NCBI GenBank assembly: GCA_003021175.1
Contig: PXQV01000003.1
Coordinates: 89,816 to 153,815, forward strand
Length of the DNA stretch: 64,000 nucleotides
Direction: 5' to 3'
DNA from: Halobacteriales archaeon QH_7_66_36
GTDB taxonomy: Archaea; Halobacteriota; Halobacteria; Halobacteriales; Haloarculaceae
The notes under the pieces were generated by a model. The model was given only the letters and a program-made list of their open reading frames with translations, was not told the origin of the DNA and did not search any database. Made by a program: the position numbers and the translations under genes. Each line of letters starts with the position of its first letter. The stretch's first letter is position 1. This document shows, in pieces, positions 49,739 through 59,319 of the stretch.

Positions 49739-51043
49739 ATGACCGACAGGAAAGGTATCCCACGGCGGGAATTCTTGAAAACAGCTGTCGCAATCGGCGG
49801 GACAGCGGCGTTCAGTGCGTGTCTCGGACGCGAAGAGATCGACGTACCGACTGGCCCGGACGATCTATCGTCCTACCCACAGCGCCAGCATGCCTGGAAC
49901 GAGATCCTCCCGCGGGACGACCACGGTAACGTGGTCGCTCCGCACCACCGCGTGCTTCTGTTCCTGAACCTCCAAGAGAACGGTCCCCCGACCGAACCCG
50001 ACCGAACCACAGTCGAGACTGCACTCGAGGGTGTCGAGCACGCCTACGAACGGAGTGGAGACGGACTGCTCGTGACGATGAGCTACTCGCCCGCGTATTT
50101 CGACCGGTTCGATTCGTCGCTTCCGGAAAGCGTCGACCTTCCTGATCCCGAGGCGCTCGCGCCGTTCGAGGACCCAAAATTGGATACTCCGGACGCAGTT
50201 GTCCACTTGGCGAGCAATCACGCCCAGGTCGTCCTCGGTGCTGAAGAAGCGCTCGAAGGGAACGAAGCGACCCTCAACGGCGTCGAACAACCGGACGCCG
50301 CACTGACTGACGTCTTCGAGGCGGTCGATCGACGGACTGGCTTCATCGGCGATGGATTACCCGCCGAGAACGCCGACGTCGACGGAGTCCCCACGGACAA
50401 AGTTCCCGACGATGCGCCGCTGTTCATGGGATTCAAATCCGGCTTCGAGAAGAATCAGGCCAGCGAAGACCGCGTGACGATCCAGGCCGGTCCGTTCGCC
50501 AACGGGACGACCCAGCACATCTCGAACCTCCGGCTGAATCTCGATCAGTGGTACAATCAGGACGACCGCTGGCAGCGCGAGGCCAAGATGTTCTGTCCGT
50601 ACCACGCCGAGAACGATGTCATCGAGGGCACTGGCGATAACCTGGGCGATTCCAGCAAGATCGACGAGTGTGACCCTGCGGACGAGACGGCCCGCGAGAT
50701 GGGTGTCGTCGGCCACTCACAGAAGTCCGTCAGCGCTCGAGAGGACGATCAGCCGATCATCCTCAGACGCGATTTCGATTCGACAGACGACGGGCACGCT
50801 GGCCTCCACTTCCTCGCGCTCCAGCGCGAAATCAGCGATTTCGTGAAAACCCGCGAAGCGATGAACGGAACGGATATCGCCGAGCAGTCTGCCGTCGGCC
50901 AACGCAACAACAACGGGATCCTCCAGTACATCCGGACGCAACATCGCGGGAACTACCTCGTCCCGCCGCGGTCGTTGCGTGCGCTTCCGCCTGCGACGCC
51001 CAGGACTGACTCCACCCAGGAGGTGGCCAATGCGTCGTCGTGA
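49739..51043 (+). CDS. Tat-exported protein resembling DyP-type peroxidases
   Basis: Tat signal 'RREFLKTAVAIGGTAAFSACLG'; 'LFMGFKSGFEKNQ', 'HAGLHFLALQREISDFVKTREAMNG'. Confidence 0.72.
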   Translation: MTDRKGIPRREFLKTAVAIGGTAAFSACLGREEIDVPTGPDDLSSYPQRQHAWNEILPRDDHGNVVAPHHRVLLFLNLQENGPPTEPDRTTVETALEGVEHAYERSGDGLLVTMSYSPAYFDRFDSSLPESVDLPDPEALAPFEDPKLDTPDAVVHLASNHAQVVLGAEEALEGNEATLNGVEQPDAALTDVFEAVDRRTGFIGDGLPAENADVDGVPTDKVPDDAPLFMGFKSGFEKNQASEDRVTIQAGPFANGTTQHISNLRLNLDQWYNQDDRWQREAKMFCPYHAENDVIEGTGDNLGDSSKIDECDPADETAREMGVVGHSQKSVSAREDDQPIILRRDFDSTDDGHAGLHFLALQREISDFVKTREAMNGTDIAEQSAVGQRNNNGILQYIRTQHRGNYLVPPRSLRALPPATPRTDSTQEVANASS

Positions 51044-52091
51044 ACTCCTCGGCGTTGTCGGAAGTGGTGCTGTTGGGAGTCTCGCAGGGTGTACTGGACT
51101 CTTCGAGACACGGTCTGTGAGAGCGCCACCATTGCCAGAGAATCGACCGGATGCGGTCTACATGCCGACGCACGTCGAAGGGATGGAGATGGCCGAGATG
51201 CAGTCGAGCGGGGGTTACAAGTGCGCGCTCACGTACACGTATCCCCACCGGTTCTGGCTCGTGACGGGCAGCCGTCGGGAGAAAGTCGACATCAAATCAA
51301 ACGACTCGACTCACCTAATGCCGGTTGTCTGGGAAACTGAGACGGGCATCGTCCCGCCGGACATCAACCCGCAGGTCCAGATCACACAGGACGGCGAGAG
51401 CGTCGCCCAGCTCTCACCGTGGCCGATGCTCTCCCAGCCGATGGGGTTTCACTTCGGTGATAACGTCCAACTCGCCGGTGACGGGACCTATCAGGTCGAG
51501 GTGAGTATTGGCGCTCCGTCGACACGGCGGACGGGGGCGCTCGCGGACAATCAGGGACAGACCACCTTCTCGTTCGAATTCGACTTCCAGCAGTCGGCAC
51601 TCGAGGAAATCATGTATCGAGATATTCCATCGGACACGGAGGGAACGGATGGGGCCGTCGACCCGATGGGAATGGAGATGATGCCAAGCACGCACGTCCC
51701 CGCCGAAGCCGACCTTCCTGGAACAGTCCACGGGTCCGTCACGAGTGGCGATGCGAAATTCGTCGTCACGACCCTATCGGATGCCACTCCGTTTGGCGGG
51801 CGTGAAGACGAAACCTACCTGGCGGTGTCACCCCGAACACCCTACAACCAGTACATGCTGCCGCTGATGTCACTCTCGGGGACACTGAGCCGAGGGAATG
51901 ACGCCATCTATGACGACATCCTCCAGTCGACGATCGATCCGGAGCTGGGGTATCACTACGGCGCGGTGGTTTCCGGTGTCGAGTCCGGAGATGAACTGGC
52001 CATTACCGTCGACTCACCGCCACAGACCGCTCGTCACGAAGGCTACGAAACCGCATTCTTCGAGATGGGCGAGATGTCGGTGTCACTCTAA
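51030..52091 (+). CDS. Tat/lipobox protein resembling P19/Tp34-type metal-binding proteins
   Basis: 'MRRRELLGVVGSGAVGSLAGCTG' lipobox; 'YMPTHVEGMEMAEMQSSGGYKCALTYTYPHRFW', 'MGFHFGDNVQLAGDGTYQVEVSIG'. Confidence 0.65.
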   Translation: MRRRELLGVVGSGAVGSLAGCTGLFETRSVRAPPLPENRPDAVYMPTHVEGMEMAEMQSSGGYKCALTYTYPHRFWLVTGSRREKVDIKSNDSTHLMPVVWETETGIVPPDINPQVQITQDGESVAQLSPWPMLSQPMGFHFGDNVQLAGDGTYQVEVSIGAPSTRRTGALADNQGQTTFSFEFDFQQSALEEIMYRDIPSDTEGTDGAVDPMGMEMMPSTHVPAEADLPGTVHGSVTSGDAKFVVTTLSDATPFGGREDETYLAVSPRTPYNQYMLPLMSLSGTLSRGNDAIYDDILQSTIDPELGYHYGAVVSGVESGDELAITVDSPPQTARHEGYETAFFEMGEMSVSL

Positions 52092-52093
52092 GC

Positions 52094-52654
52094 ATGACGG
52101 ATTCGATCTCAATGCAGTCTGTAAGAACACGTCCAAGAACAGACCGATTCAACTACTACCATCTCTCGGGGTGCGTACTGGTCGGCACCTACGTCCTGAT
52201 GCTACTGGGCGCGTACACGAGTGCGATCGGTGCAGGGCTGTCGTGTCCGGACTGGCCGGCGTGTTACGGGACAGTCGTCCCATTCCTCCACCCCGAGATC
52301 ATCAACAGCTCTCCGTATACGGCGCTGCAGATCTTTGCAGAGTGGGCACATCGGGGCGTTGCGATGCTCGTCGGGTTCGGCATCCTCGCGACGACGGGGG
52401 CTGCGTATCGGCTCCAGAAGCAACCGCTCGTGCGACGGACCGCTGCGGTTGCTCTCTTACTGCTGCCGCTTCAGGTCGTGCTGGGGGGGCTCACAGTTAC
52501 CGCGAATCTGGAGCCGCTGATCGTGACGAGTCACCTCGGCACCGCGATTGTGATCCTCCTGATGCTCTGTACGACGACGGTGATCGATTACTCGGCCGAC
52601 CAATCGGGGATCGATGCGTCATCTAAAAAGCGCTCACTCACAAAGGGGAACTGA
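52094..52654 (+). CDS. Half-size (about 4-TM) CtaA/Cox15-like heme A synthase family protein
   Basis: 'MLLGAYTSAIGAGLSCPDWPACYGTVVP', 'AEWAHRGVAMLVG', 'QVVLGGLTVTANLEPLIVTSHLGTA'. Confidence 0.82.
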   Translation: MTDSISMQSVRTRPRTDRFNYYHLSGCVLVGTYVLMLLGAYTSAIGAGLSCPDWPACYGTVVPFLHPEIINSSPYTALQIFAEWAHRGVAMLVGFGILATTGAAYRLQKQPLVRRTAAVALLLLPLQVVLGGLTVTANLEPLIVTSHLGTAIVILLMLCTTTVIDYSADQSGIDASSKKRSLTKGN

Positions 52655-53847
52655 TGGCACCGGAACAGCAGGCACAGCGCGAGAATACGGATGTGCATTC
52701 ACGACCCCGCGGCGTCTCTCGTCTGCTATCCGTTCTCTTAGTTGGGCTCCTCGGGCTTACTCAGATCCCCACTGCGTCAGCGCATAATGTGACGGCAACC
52801 GGGGGGCTCTCCCGGGGGCATGGACTCCTCATCGTTCTCGTTGGCGTCGTCTTGGTGGGTGGAGCAATCGCGTTGAAGCGGACAGATCGCATCTCGCCAA
52901 CCGTTGCTCTCTATGGGGTGTTTCTCGGGATTGTCTTAGCCGGTTTTGGCGCAGTTCTCTTTGATGGGCTGTCGCCGGACCCTACCTATACAGCGAGTTC
53001 GTTTCCATTCCCGCGCTCGTGGTATCCGCCACTGGCGTTGTCGATCGGATTTTTAATCACCATCCTAAGTTTCGCCATTGGTTGGCTTCGATGGCCGACC
53101 CGACCCCGCTACACGTTTCTCGGCATCCTGATGGGCCTGTGGATCTCGTATCCATACCTCCTTCCAGGTCCCGCAAGCGACTCTCATCCGTTGGGTTATG
53201 CCATCGTCCTGAGTACGCCCGTTCTGGTCGGATATATCATCTGGACAGATGCGGGTGATATCCTGCGTGCCGTTATGCGTGATCCCGTTGCCCGACGATT
53301 CGGGGTCGGCGTCGGACTCGTTCTGGCGCTGTTCTTTCTCACGATCACGGGCTACCTCTCGTTCTTCCCGGAAGAAGGCGCCCCCCATCAGGTAACGATC
53401 GTCGTTCTGCCCGCGATCTATCAGATCGTAACGTGGCCCACGCTCGAGATTGTACTCCCTCATATCCCGTTCTTCCTGGCGGTTTCTCCCGGACAACTCA
53501 TCATCGTCGGGTCGTTGAGCGCGCTCGTCGGCCTGAACGCAGCCATCATTGCGCGCCACTGGCGGGTCGAAGAACGAGCAGGGCTGACACAGGGAACCGC
53601 TGGAAGTGCTGCAATCGTGGGAACCTGTACGTGTGGCTGCTGTGGACCACTCGTTGCCAAAATCGCAGTGCTCGCGGTGGGCCCGTCTCTCGCCGCCCCC
53701 ATCTACTGGCTATTCGTCGATTCCGCGTCACCGCTGAGTGCGTTCTTCATCGTTGGGAGCATCCTCCTGTTCACCGGAAGTCTGCTCTATTCAATCAGCT
53801 CGGCACGACAGCCTGATGAATCCCCATCGCTTGTCACAGCCGACTGA
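52654..53847 (+). CDS. Polytopic membrane protein with CTCGCC cysteine cluster
   Basis: About 10 predicted TM; 'SAAIVGTCTCGCCGPLVAKIAVLAVGPSLAAPIYW'. Confidence 0.72.
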   Translation: MAPEQQAQRENTDVHSRPRGVSRLLSVLLVGLLGLTQIPTASAHNVTATGGLSRGHGLLIVLVGVVLVGGAIALKRTDRISPTVALYGVFLGIVLAGFGAVLFDGLSPDPTYTASSFPFPRSWYPPLALSIGFLITILSFAIGWLRWPTRPRYTFLGILMGLWISYPYLLPGPASDSHPLGYAIVLSTPVLVGYIIWTDAGDILRAVMRDPVARRFGVGVGLVLALFFLTITGYLSFFPEEGAPHQVTIVVLPAIYQIVTWPTLEIVLPHIPFFLAVSPGQLIIVGSLSALVGLNAAIIARHWRVEERAGLTQGTAGSAAIVGTCTCGCCGPLVAKIAVLAVGPSLAAPIYWLFVDSASPLSAFFIVGSILLFTGSLLYSISSARQPDESPSLVTAD

Positions 53848-53897
53848 GATGCGCCTATTTGAGTCAGAAGACCGCCACTTAATGATGTTGTAGTTAG

Positions 53898-53922
53898 CCG
53901 TCCCGCAAGGGGTGCGGGACGG
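53898..53922 (+). repeat. Perfect hairpin CCGTCCCGCA-AGGGG-TGCGGGACGG
   Basis: 10-bp perfect stem, 5-nt loop, 22 nt before ATG 53944. Confidence 0.7.
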
Positions 53923-53943
53923 CACGACCGTCCCAGGTCACCG

Positions 53944-54333
53944 ATGAGTGCTACAAGCGATACCGAAATCGCTCCTGACCACTGGTGGTTGCATCGGCAA
54001 TCAGATGATGAGCATTTCGTATTCGGCTGTGAGTTCTCAAAATCCGTGCTCTGCCACGTCCAGCAAACCTCGGACTGGCTGGTCCGGATCGACCGGGCCG
54101 ATGGGGCGATCCTCTTCAGTCAACACGACCTCCGGTCGCGAGCAGCGGCCGTCGCGCTTGCTGAGAGCGTCATGGAACTCTGTACGATGCTCCATCGGGA
54201 GGTCGTTACGGAGCGAGGCCAAGCTCGCAAACCGATGTATGTCGGGTCCCCCAGATACTGCCCGTCGGCCATCGGATTCCCGCCCCCGGCAGCCGCCCAT
54301 GCGGCTACGAGACCTCGGCCACCGCCGGGGTGA
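53944..54333 (+). CDS. Accessory-region hypothetical protein
   Basis: MSATSDTEIAPDHWWLHRQSDDEHFVFGCEFSKSVLCHVQQTSDWLVRIDRADG.. Confidence 0.55.
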   Translation: MSATSDTEIAPDHWWLHRQSDDEHFVFGCEFSKSVLCHVQQTSDWLVRIDRADGAILFSQHDLRSRAAAVALAESVMELCTMLHREVVTERGQARKPMYVGSPRYCPSAIGFPPPAAAHAATRPRPPPG

Positions 54334-54339
54334 GTACCG

Positions 54340-54903
54340 ATGATTGCCGGCCGCGCATATCAGGGCGAGCGCTGTCTGGGCGGACAACTGGTCTATACGC
54401 CCGATGGCGACGTGCTGGACAAGCACCTCCACGTCCTTCGCCGTGCACCCGGTGGGTTCGACTGGGGACCCGATGCTGAGGAGGCCCGCATCGATCAGCT
54501 CGCCATCGCGCTGCTGGCCGATTCAACGACGAAGAACATCGCGCTCGACCACTACAAGGAGTTCGCAGAATACCTGCGTGAGGAGCTCGAGGGCGACGAG
54601 TGGCGGCTCCCGACCAGCGACATCTCGGCCGATACCTGGTCGCGCGAGATCGACGTCGCTGATGAGACGCCGTCACCGGAGGACGTCGACATCACGACGG
54701 TCGAGTTCGACGAGATGAGCTTCGCGGTCGAGCGAGCCCTCTGCGAGAAACACGACATCAGCGTTCATCAGAGCGTCAACGAGCGGCGTGCGGAACTCGA
54801 CGCCACCCGTGACAACGTTCACTCGGAGGCAGCCGACTCAGACACGACGGGGTCCGAATCAGGCAAGGTCGAGTTCCCGGCAGCTAGCCAGAAGAGGGAC
54901 TGA
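54340..54903 (+). CDS. DUF6166-like accessory protein
   Basis: 'AYQGERCLGGQLVYTPDG..LRRAPGGFDWGPDAEEARIDQLAIALLAD'; resembles 58705-59319. Confidence 0.6.
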   Translation: MIAGRAYQGERCLGGQLVYTPDGDVLDKHLHVLRRAPGGFDWGPDAEEARIDQLAIALLADSTTKNIALDHYKEFAEYLREELEGDEWRLPTSDISADTWSREIDVADETPSPEDVDITTVEFDEMSFAVERALCEKHDISVHQSVNERRAELDATRDNVHSEAADSDTTGSESGKVEFPAASQKRD

Positions 54904-55081
54904 CTGGCGTTTCCGGATCTGTTTATAGAACTCCCAAGAGGGGTGCGGGGGTTACTACTCCTGCGACATATCGATGAACGGGAACGCACGACGTCCCACG
55001 TCGAACGCAGTCCAAGCACAATCAATCCAAGATCATCACTCAGGGGGTCAATACAGTCACCTTCATCACTACTGCTCTCTT

Positions 55082-57181
55082 TCAAAATGCCCAACCCTCG
55101 AGTGAATTCGAGTCTTCGAGTGACTGGGCTTGTTTGAATATATTCACGACTTCCTTCTGTCGTTCAGTCAACTCGCTATCGTCGATATTATCGAGTCTAT
55201 ATTCCGCGTCTTGAATATCCAGGAAAGGTTCGATTTGTTCTAATTTGAGGATTTCGTATGTCTCTCTATTCGATGCATTTACATCGGTGAGGAAGTGCTC
55301 AATAAATTCTATTAGCGCCTCAGTGTCCGTTGTGTACCTTCTGACCCACTCAACAGCACCACTTGAATCTCCCCAGTCTCTCCAGCGTTCCAAGACTAGA
55401 TTTATTCTGTTAATATCGGCAAGGTCACCCCTGATCGCTTGGTTCTCGATCTGACTTACCCACGTTTCTCTGAGGTCAAGGATGTCCTCATACCGTAGTA
55501 GCCGATTCCGTTCCAATCGTTCTGTGCCGCCATACTCTCCATGTTCTTGTGATAACAAACCTAATAAATAAGCCGAGAAATAAGGGGAATCGCCGGTTGA
55601 AATGGCGTTTTCCAGAATCTGAGTGGGCTTGTCGGCGTCCTCCATCAGGGAGTAGACAGTCTGAAATAACAAGCCGATGTTCCCGTCATCTAGGGAGTTC
55701 GCTCGGGGGTCTACCTGAACAAGGTGGTCGGCTACCTCAAAGATCCCCAACGTTGCTTCTTTTCGGGTTTCAATTTCTTCGCTGTGCTCCTGAAATCGCT
55801 TAAGGAAACTGTACGCCCGAGAACGGCCAGATTTACCATCCTGTTCAGACAACCCAAGAAGGTTCTGTGCGAATTCTTTGTGGTCCTGAGCAGAATTTTT
55901 AATCGAAGTGAATTCGCTCTGTGGGATCTCTCCTTCAGGCACGGTTTGTCGGAAGTAGTAGTTGAACATATCAGGATGGCAGATCCGCTTCCGTTTCCGG
56001 TAGGTCTCTTCATCTTCCCTGATTGATTTCCGAGGGTTGATCTCGTCACGAGAGTATCGGGGGAATAAATACGATAATAGCATTTCTGCCGTACCAACCG
56101 GCTCTTTGTAATTCTCCCACAGGAAGTCGTAATCAGGATCTTGTCGCTGACTTGGATGATTGCGCACGATAAATTTCGATTTGTCTTCTCGTATCTTTTC
56201 GTAGATGTCATTAAAATATATTCTCAGCGATTCCACAGCAATTAAATCGACGTAGTTTACTTCTTTTCCCAATGCGTCATATGCGGTTTTGACAGCGTTG
56301 GTGACCCGAATGGCGGAGCGAGGGGTTTCAATGAGAGGATCAATCCCGTGCCGGTACACCGTCTGCCAATGGGTCTCGTTGAATGTGACTTCGTCCTCGC
56401 CTACGATAGCGTCCAACCGGTTAGTAAAGAAGACGTGTAATGAGTTGTCGGCAGGGACTGGCATATGTTGAGACAGTTGGACTATCTTCTCAAGGTATTC
56501 ATCCCCGTCTTGAACCCCGCGTTCGCCTTCTTCAAGGGCTTCAACTACTACATCACGGTCGAACGCCAAAACGTACGTTACGTTCGGGAAGTCGGCGACA
56601 CTTTTCACTAAACGAAACATCTGCCGGATCTCGTCATTGGTCAACCGATCAATGTCGTCAATGAACACCGCAATCTGCTGGTCTGATTCTCGGAGGTCCT
56701 CCGAAATAGACTCTTTCACCTCACTAAGTTCAGGGGCATCCGTTTCAGCAACGTCTGCAACACCCTCTGCCACAGCACTAATTGGGACGCCATAAGCTTC
56801 CAATGGAAGCTTCGAAACGCCACGGGAGAGCGTCGCTATTCCCTCCCTAATGTTAGCAAATCGATTATCTTCTAAGTCGAGACCGGCACGGAATTGAGAG
56901 AAGAACTTGTTGATAAGATCTGCCTGCCCTGAGAACCACCAAGGATTGAACCGGATAACTACAGGAGGATCGCTGCGTTCTTCGAGATGTTGTTCCACAA
57001 AATTCAGGACTGTACTCTTACCTGATCCCCATTGCCCGTAGATGCCAACGACGAATTCATCAATAGGAGTACGAGTTGAGATTGTATCTGCGATGTTCTT
57101 TGCAAAACTGCTGTAGCCCAATTGATCCTGTTCTGAGTTTTCGAGAGCTGAGTCAGAAAGTAATTCCTGTTGACCGTTCAT
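55082..57181 (-). CDS. KAP-family P-loop NTPase
   Basis: 'GIYGQWGSGKSTVLNFVEQHL', 'VIRFNPWWFSGQADLINKFF', Walker B 'IAVFIDDIDRL', 'NVTYVLAFDRDVV'; visibly low GC. Confidence 0.85.
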   Translation of the reverse strand: MNGQQELLSDSALENSEQDQLGYSSFAKNIADTISTRTPIDEFVVGIYGQWGSGKSTVLNFVEQHLEERSDPPVVIRFNPWWFSGQADLINKFFSQFRAGLDLEDNRFANIREGIATLSRGVSKLPLEAYGVPISAVAEGVADVAETDAPELSEVKESISEDLRESDQQIAVFIDDIDRLTNDEIRQMFRLVKSVADFPNVTYVLAFDRDVVVEALEEGERGVQDGDEYLEKIVQLSQHMPVPADNSLHVFFTNRLDAIVGEDEVTFNETHWQTVYRHGIDPLIETPRSAIRVTNAVKTAYDALGKEVNYVDLIAVESLRIYFNDIYEKIREDKSKFIVRNHPSQRQDPDYDFLWENYKEPVGTAEMLLSYLFPRYSRDEINPRKSIREDEETYRKRKRICHPDMFNYYFRQTVPEGEIPQSEFTSIKNSAQDHKEFAQNLLGLSEQDGKSGRSRAYSFLKRFQEHSEEIETRKEATLGIFEVADHLVQVDPRANSLDDGNIGLLFQTVYSLMEDADKPTQILENAISTGDSPYFSAYLLGLLSQEHGEYGGTERLERNRLLRYEDILDLRETWVSQIENQAIRGDLADINRINLVLERWRDWGDSSGAVEWVRRYTTDTEALIEFIEHFLTDVNASNRETYEILKLEQIEPFLDIQDAEYRLDNIDDSELTERQKEVVNIFKQAQSLEDSNSLEGWAF

Positions 57182-57371
57182 AATCGGGATATACTGAAAC
57201 CGACGACAAAGGTGCTTTGTTCACTTCACACATAGTCCGGCCTATTGGTTAGCTATTCCCGCCTCTTCCTAAGGTAATTTATCAGACTGAAATTCAAGCA
57301 CGATTCCGGATCGGTAGAGTTTATTTCCTCCGAGAGAGGTGCAGGGTGAACCAACTCCGCGTCACCAAGCT

Positions 57372-57719
57372 ATGACCGATGCAGATTACCCGTGGCGAGA
57401 TGAATCGCTACTCCGCAATCTCTACTGGAAGCAGGAGCTGAGTACGACCGAGATTGCTGACAAACTGGGCTGTACGCAACCGACGGTCTCAAAGTGGATG
57501 CAGCGACTCGGCATTCCACGCCGAAACCCGCGCGAAGCGGCTCCAAACCGACGACGGCATCCCGCCGTGTTCACCGACCGTGGTTACATCATCTGCGCGT
57601 CGAATTACCGCGGAACGACGGATTCTATTGGGATTCACCGACTCGTAATGGTAGCAGAACGCGGATTTGAGGCTGTCGCGGACAAGCACTCAACCACCGC
57701 CAATCAAATGGCGGCGTAG
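57372..57719 (+). CDS. HTH protein, possibly truncated homing-endonuclease-like
   Basis: 'YPWRDESLLRNLYWKQELSTTEIADKLGCTQPTVSKWMQRLGIPRRNPREA'; C-terminal 'IGIHRLVMVAERGF'. Confidence 0.6.
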   Translation: MTDADYPWRDESLLRNLYWKQELSTTEIADKLGCTQPTVSKWMQRLGIPRRNPREAAPNRRRHPAVFTDRGYIICASNYRGTTDSIGIHRLVMVAERGFEAVADKHSTTANQMAA

Positions 57720-57747
57720 ATCCATTACAACACAAATTCGAAATAAA

Positions 57748-58599
57748 ATGAGTGACGGCATCCACCGCGGATCGTCCGTATATCAGCGGACACGAGACAA
57801 AGCACTCCAGCGAGACGACTGGGAGTGTCCGTCGTGCGGGAGAGCTGTCGGCCATGTCGGCGATCAAGACGTTCCGGTAGCACACGTCCACCACGATACA
57901 GAGCTATCGGACGGCGGCGTTCACCATGTCGATAACCTCACTACACTCTGTCCGGAATGTCACAGCGACATCCGCGGAAGTGAGATAGGGGAACGGGGCT
58001 TCGACGAGCAACCGTACCGAGATGAGGAGTGGTTACGAGAGATGTATCGCGGCGAAGAACTCACACAAGCCGAGATAGCGAATCGGGCTGGGTGCCACCG
58101 TCGAACGATAGCGACGTGGTTCCGTCGACACGACATCGAGGGACGTCCCGCCGACCAACGGAAGAAAGTGAGCAACAGTGGTCCGTGGGACGACGAGGAA
58201 ATCCTGAGAGAATTATACATCGAGAAGCGGCAGACACTCTCGGAAATAGCGGATCTGCTCGGCACTTCAGAAGGAACTATTCAACGACGAATGGAGGAGT
58301 TCGGAATTGAACGTCGAGATCAAGTGGAGTATCTGCGGCAGGGGCCGACCTTTGTTAGGTTCGACACAAATGGTTATCTTCGTGCCGAGTCAGCAGTCGA
58401 CGGCGAGAAAGACATGGTGTACGTTCACCAACTCGTAGCAATCGCCGATGGTGCTGATCCAAGGCTGTTTTCGGTGGCAAGCAGGTTCACCATCAGAACC
58501 ACCACAGGGCCGATAATAGGCCCGAGAATCTGGTTATTCTGTCTCACGAAGACCATCTCGCAGAACACAACTTCCACAGATAGCGAAGCTAATTCTTAG
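57748..58599 (+). pseudogene. HNH endonuclease with two HTH repeats; second C-terminal HNH in another frame (58467-58583)
   Basis: N-HNH 'WECPSCG..HVHHDTELSDGGVHHVDNLTTLCPECH'; HTHs; alternative-frame tail VFGGKQVHHQNHHRADNRPENLVILSHEDHLAEHNFHR*. Confidence 0.72.
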
Positions 58600-58704
58600 T
58601 CGTTCCGAACATGCCGACCGGCACGACTTCGGTATCGAAATCCGACCATCGGACGATGAATGGGACAGATCGGGGCGAGAGCGTGACGAACGGGGGCGGT
58701 TCAA

Positions 58705-59319
58705 ATGACAACCACGTACGTCGGCCGACGGCGACAAGGGGAACTCGTTGTCACTCGCCGCGCCGAGGGTACAGAGCTCACACCCGATCGTAGTCTTGAG
58801 CTCGTCAATCACAGTCCTAATAGGTTCGAAGTTGGGTATCGAGGGAGCGGACCGGCACAGTTCGCCTGCGGGCTCCTGCTCGATTACACCGACGACGAGA
58901 CCGTTGCTCAGCAACACTACACCCAGTTCCGCAACGCAGTGATCAGTCAATTGGTGTGTGATGGCCCGGCTAACTGCTGGCACCTCACCGGAGACGACAT
59001 CGAGGCCGCCCTCGCTGAGTGTGAGGACCACCACGGCCTCACGCCGGATGGTGGGAAGCCGTCGCCGTCGCTGTCGGTAAACTGGAGTGCCGTGAGTCGA
59101 GTAGATCGGACGGTCTTCCAGCGCCGAGACATCGATCACCACATCGTCCTCGGCGACGGGAGCGGGGAGTGGCTACTCCTCCTCTGTGCGCAGGGCGACC
59201 GAGCCTATCCCGCCCCGCTCGATCATCGGACCCTCCCCGTCGAGAACGACCCTGCTCCCGCCGTCCAAGAACTCGTCGCTGAGAGCAACGACCTCGTCGA
59301 GCCAGAGGGGGACGTCTGA
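58705..59319 (+). CDS. DUF6166-like accessory protein
   Basis: 'TTYVGRRRQGELVVTRRAEG..FEVGYRGSGPAQFACGLLLDY..W-HLTGDDI'. Confidence 0.6.
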   Translation: MTTTYVGRRRQGELVVTRRAEGTELTPDRSLELVNHSPNRFEVGYRGSGPAQFACGLLLDYTDDETVAQQHYTQFRNAVISQLVCDGPANCWHLTGDDIEAALAECEDHHGLTPDGGKPSPSLSVNWSAVSRVDRTVFQRRDIDHHIVLGDGSGEWLLLLCAQGDRAYPAPLDHRTLPVENDPAPAVQELVAESNDLVEPEGDV

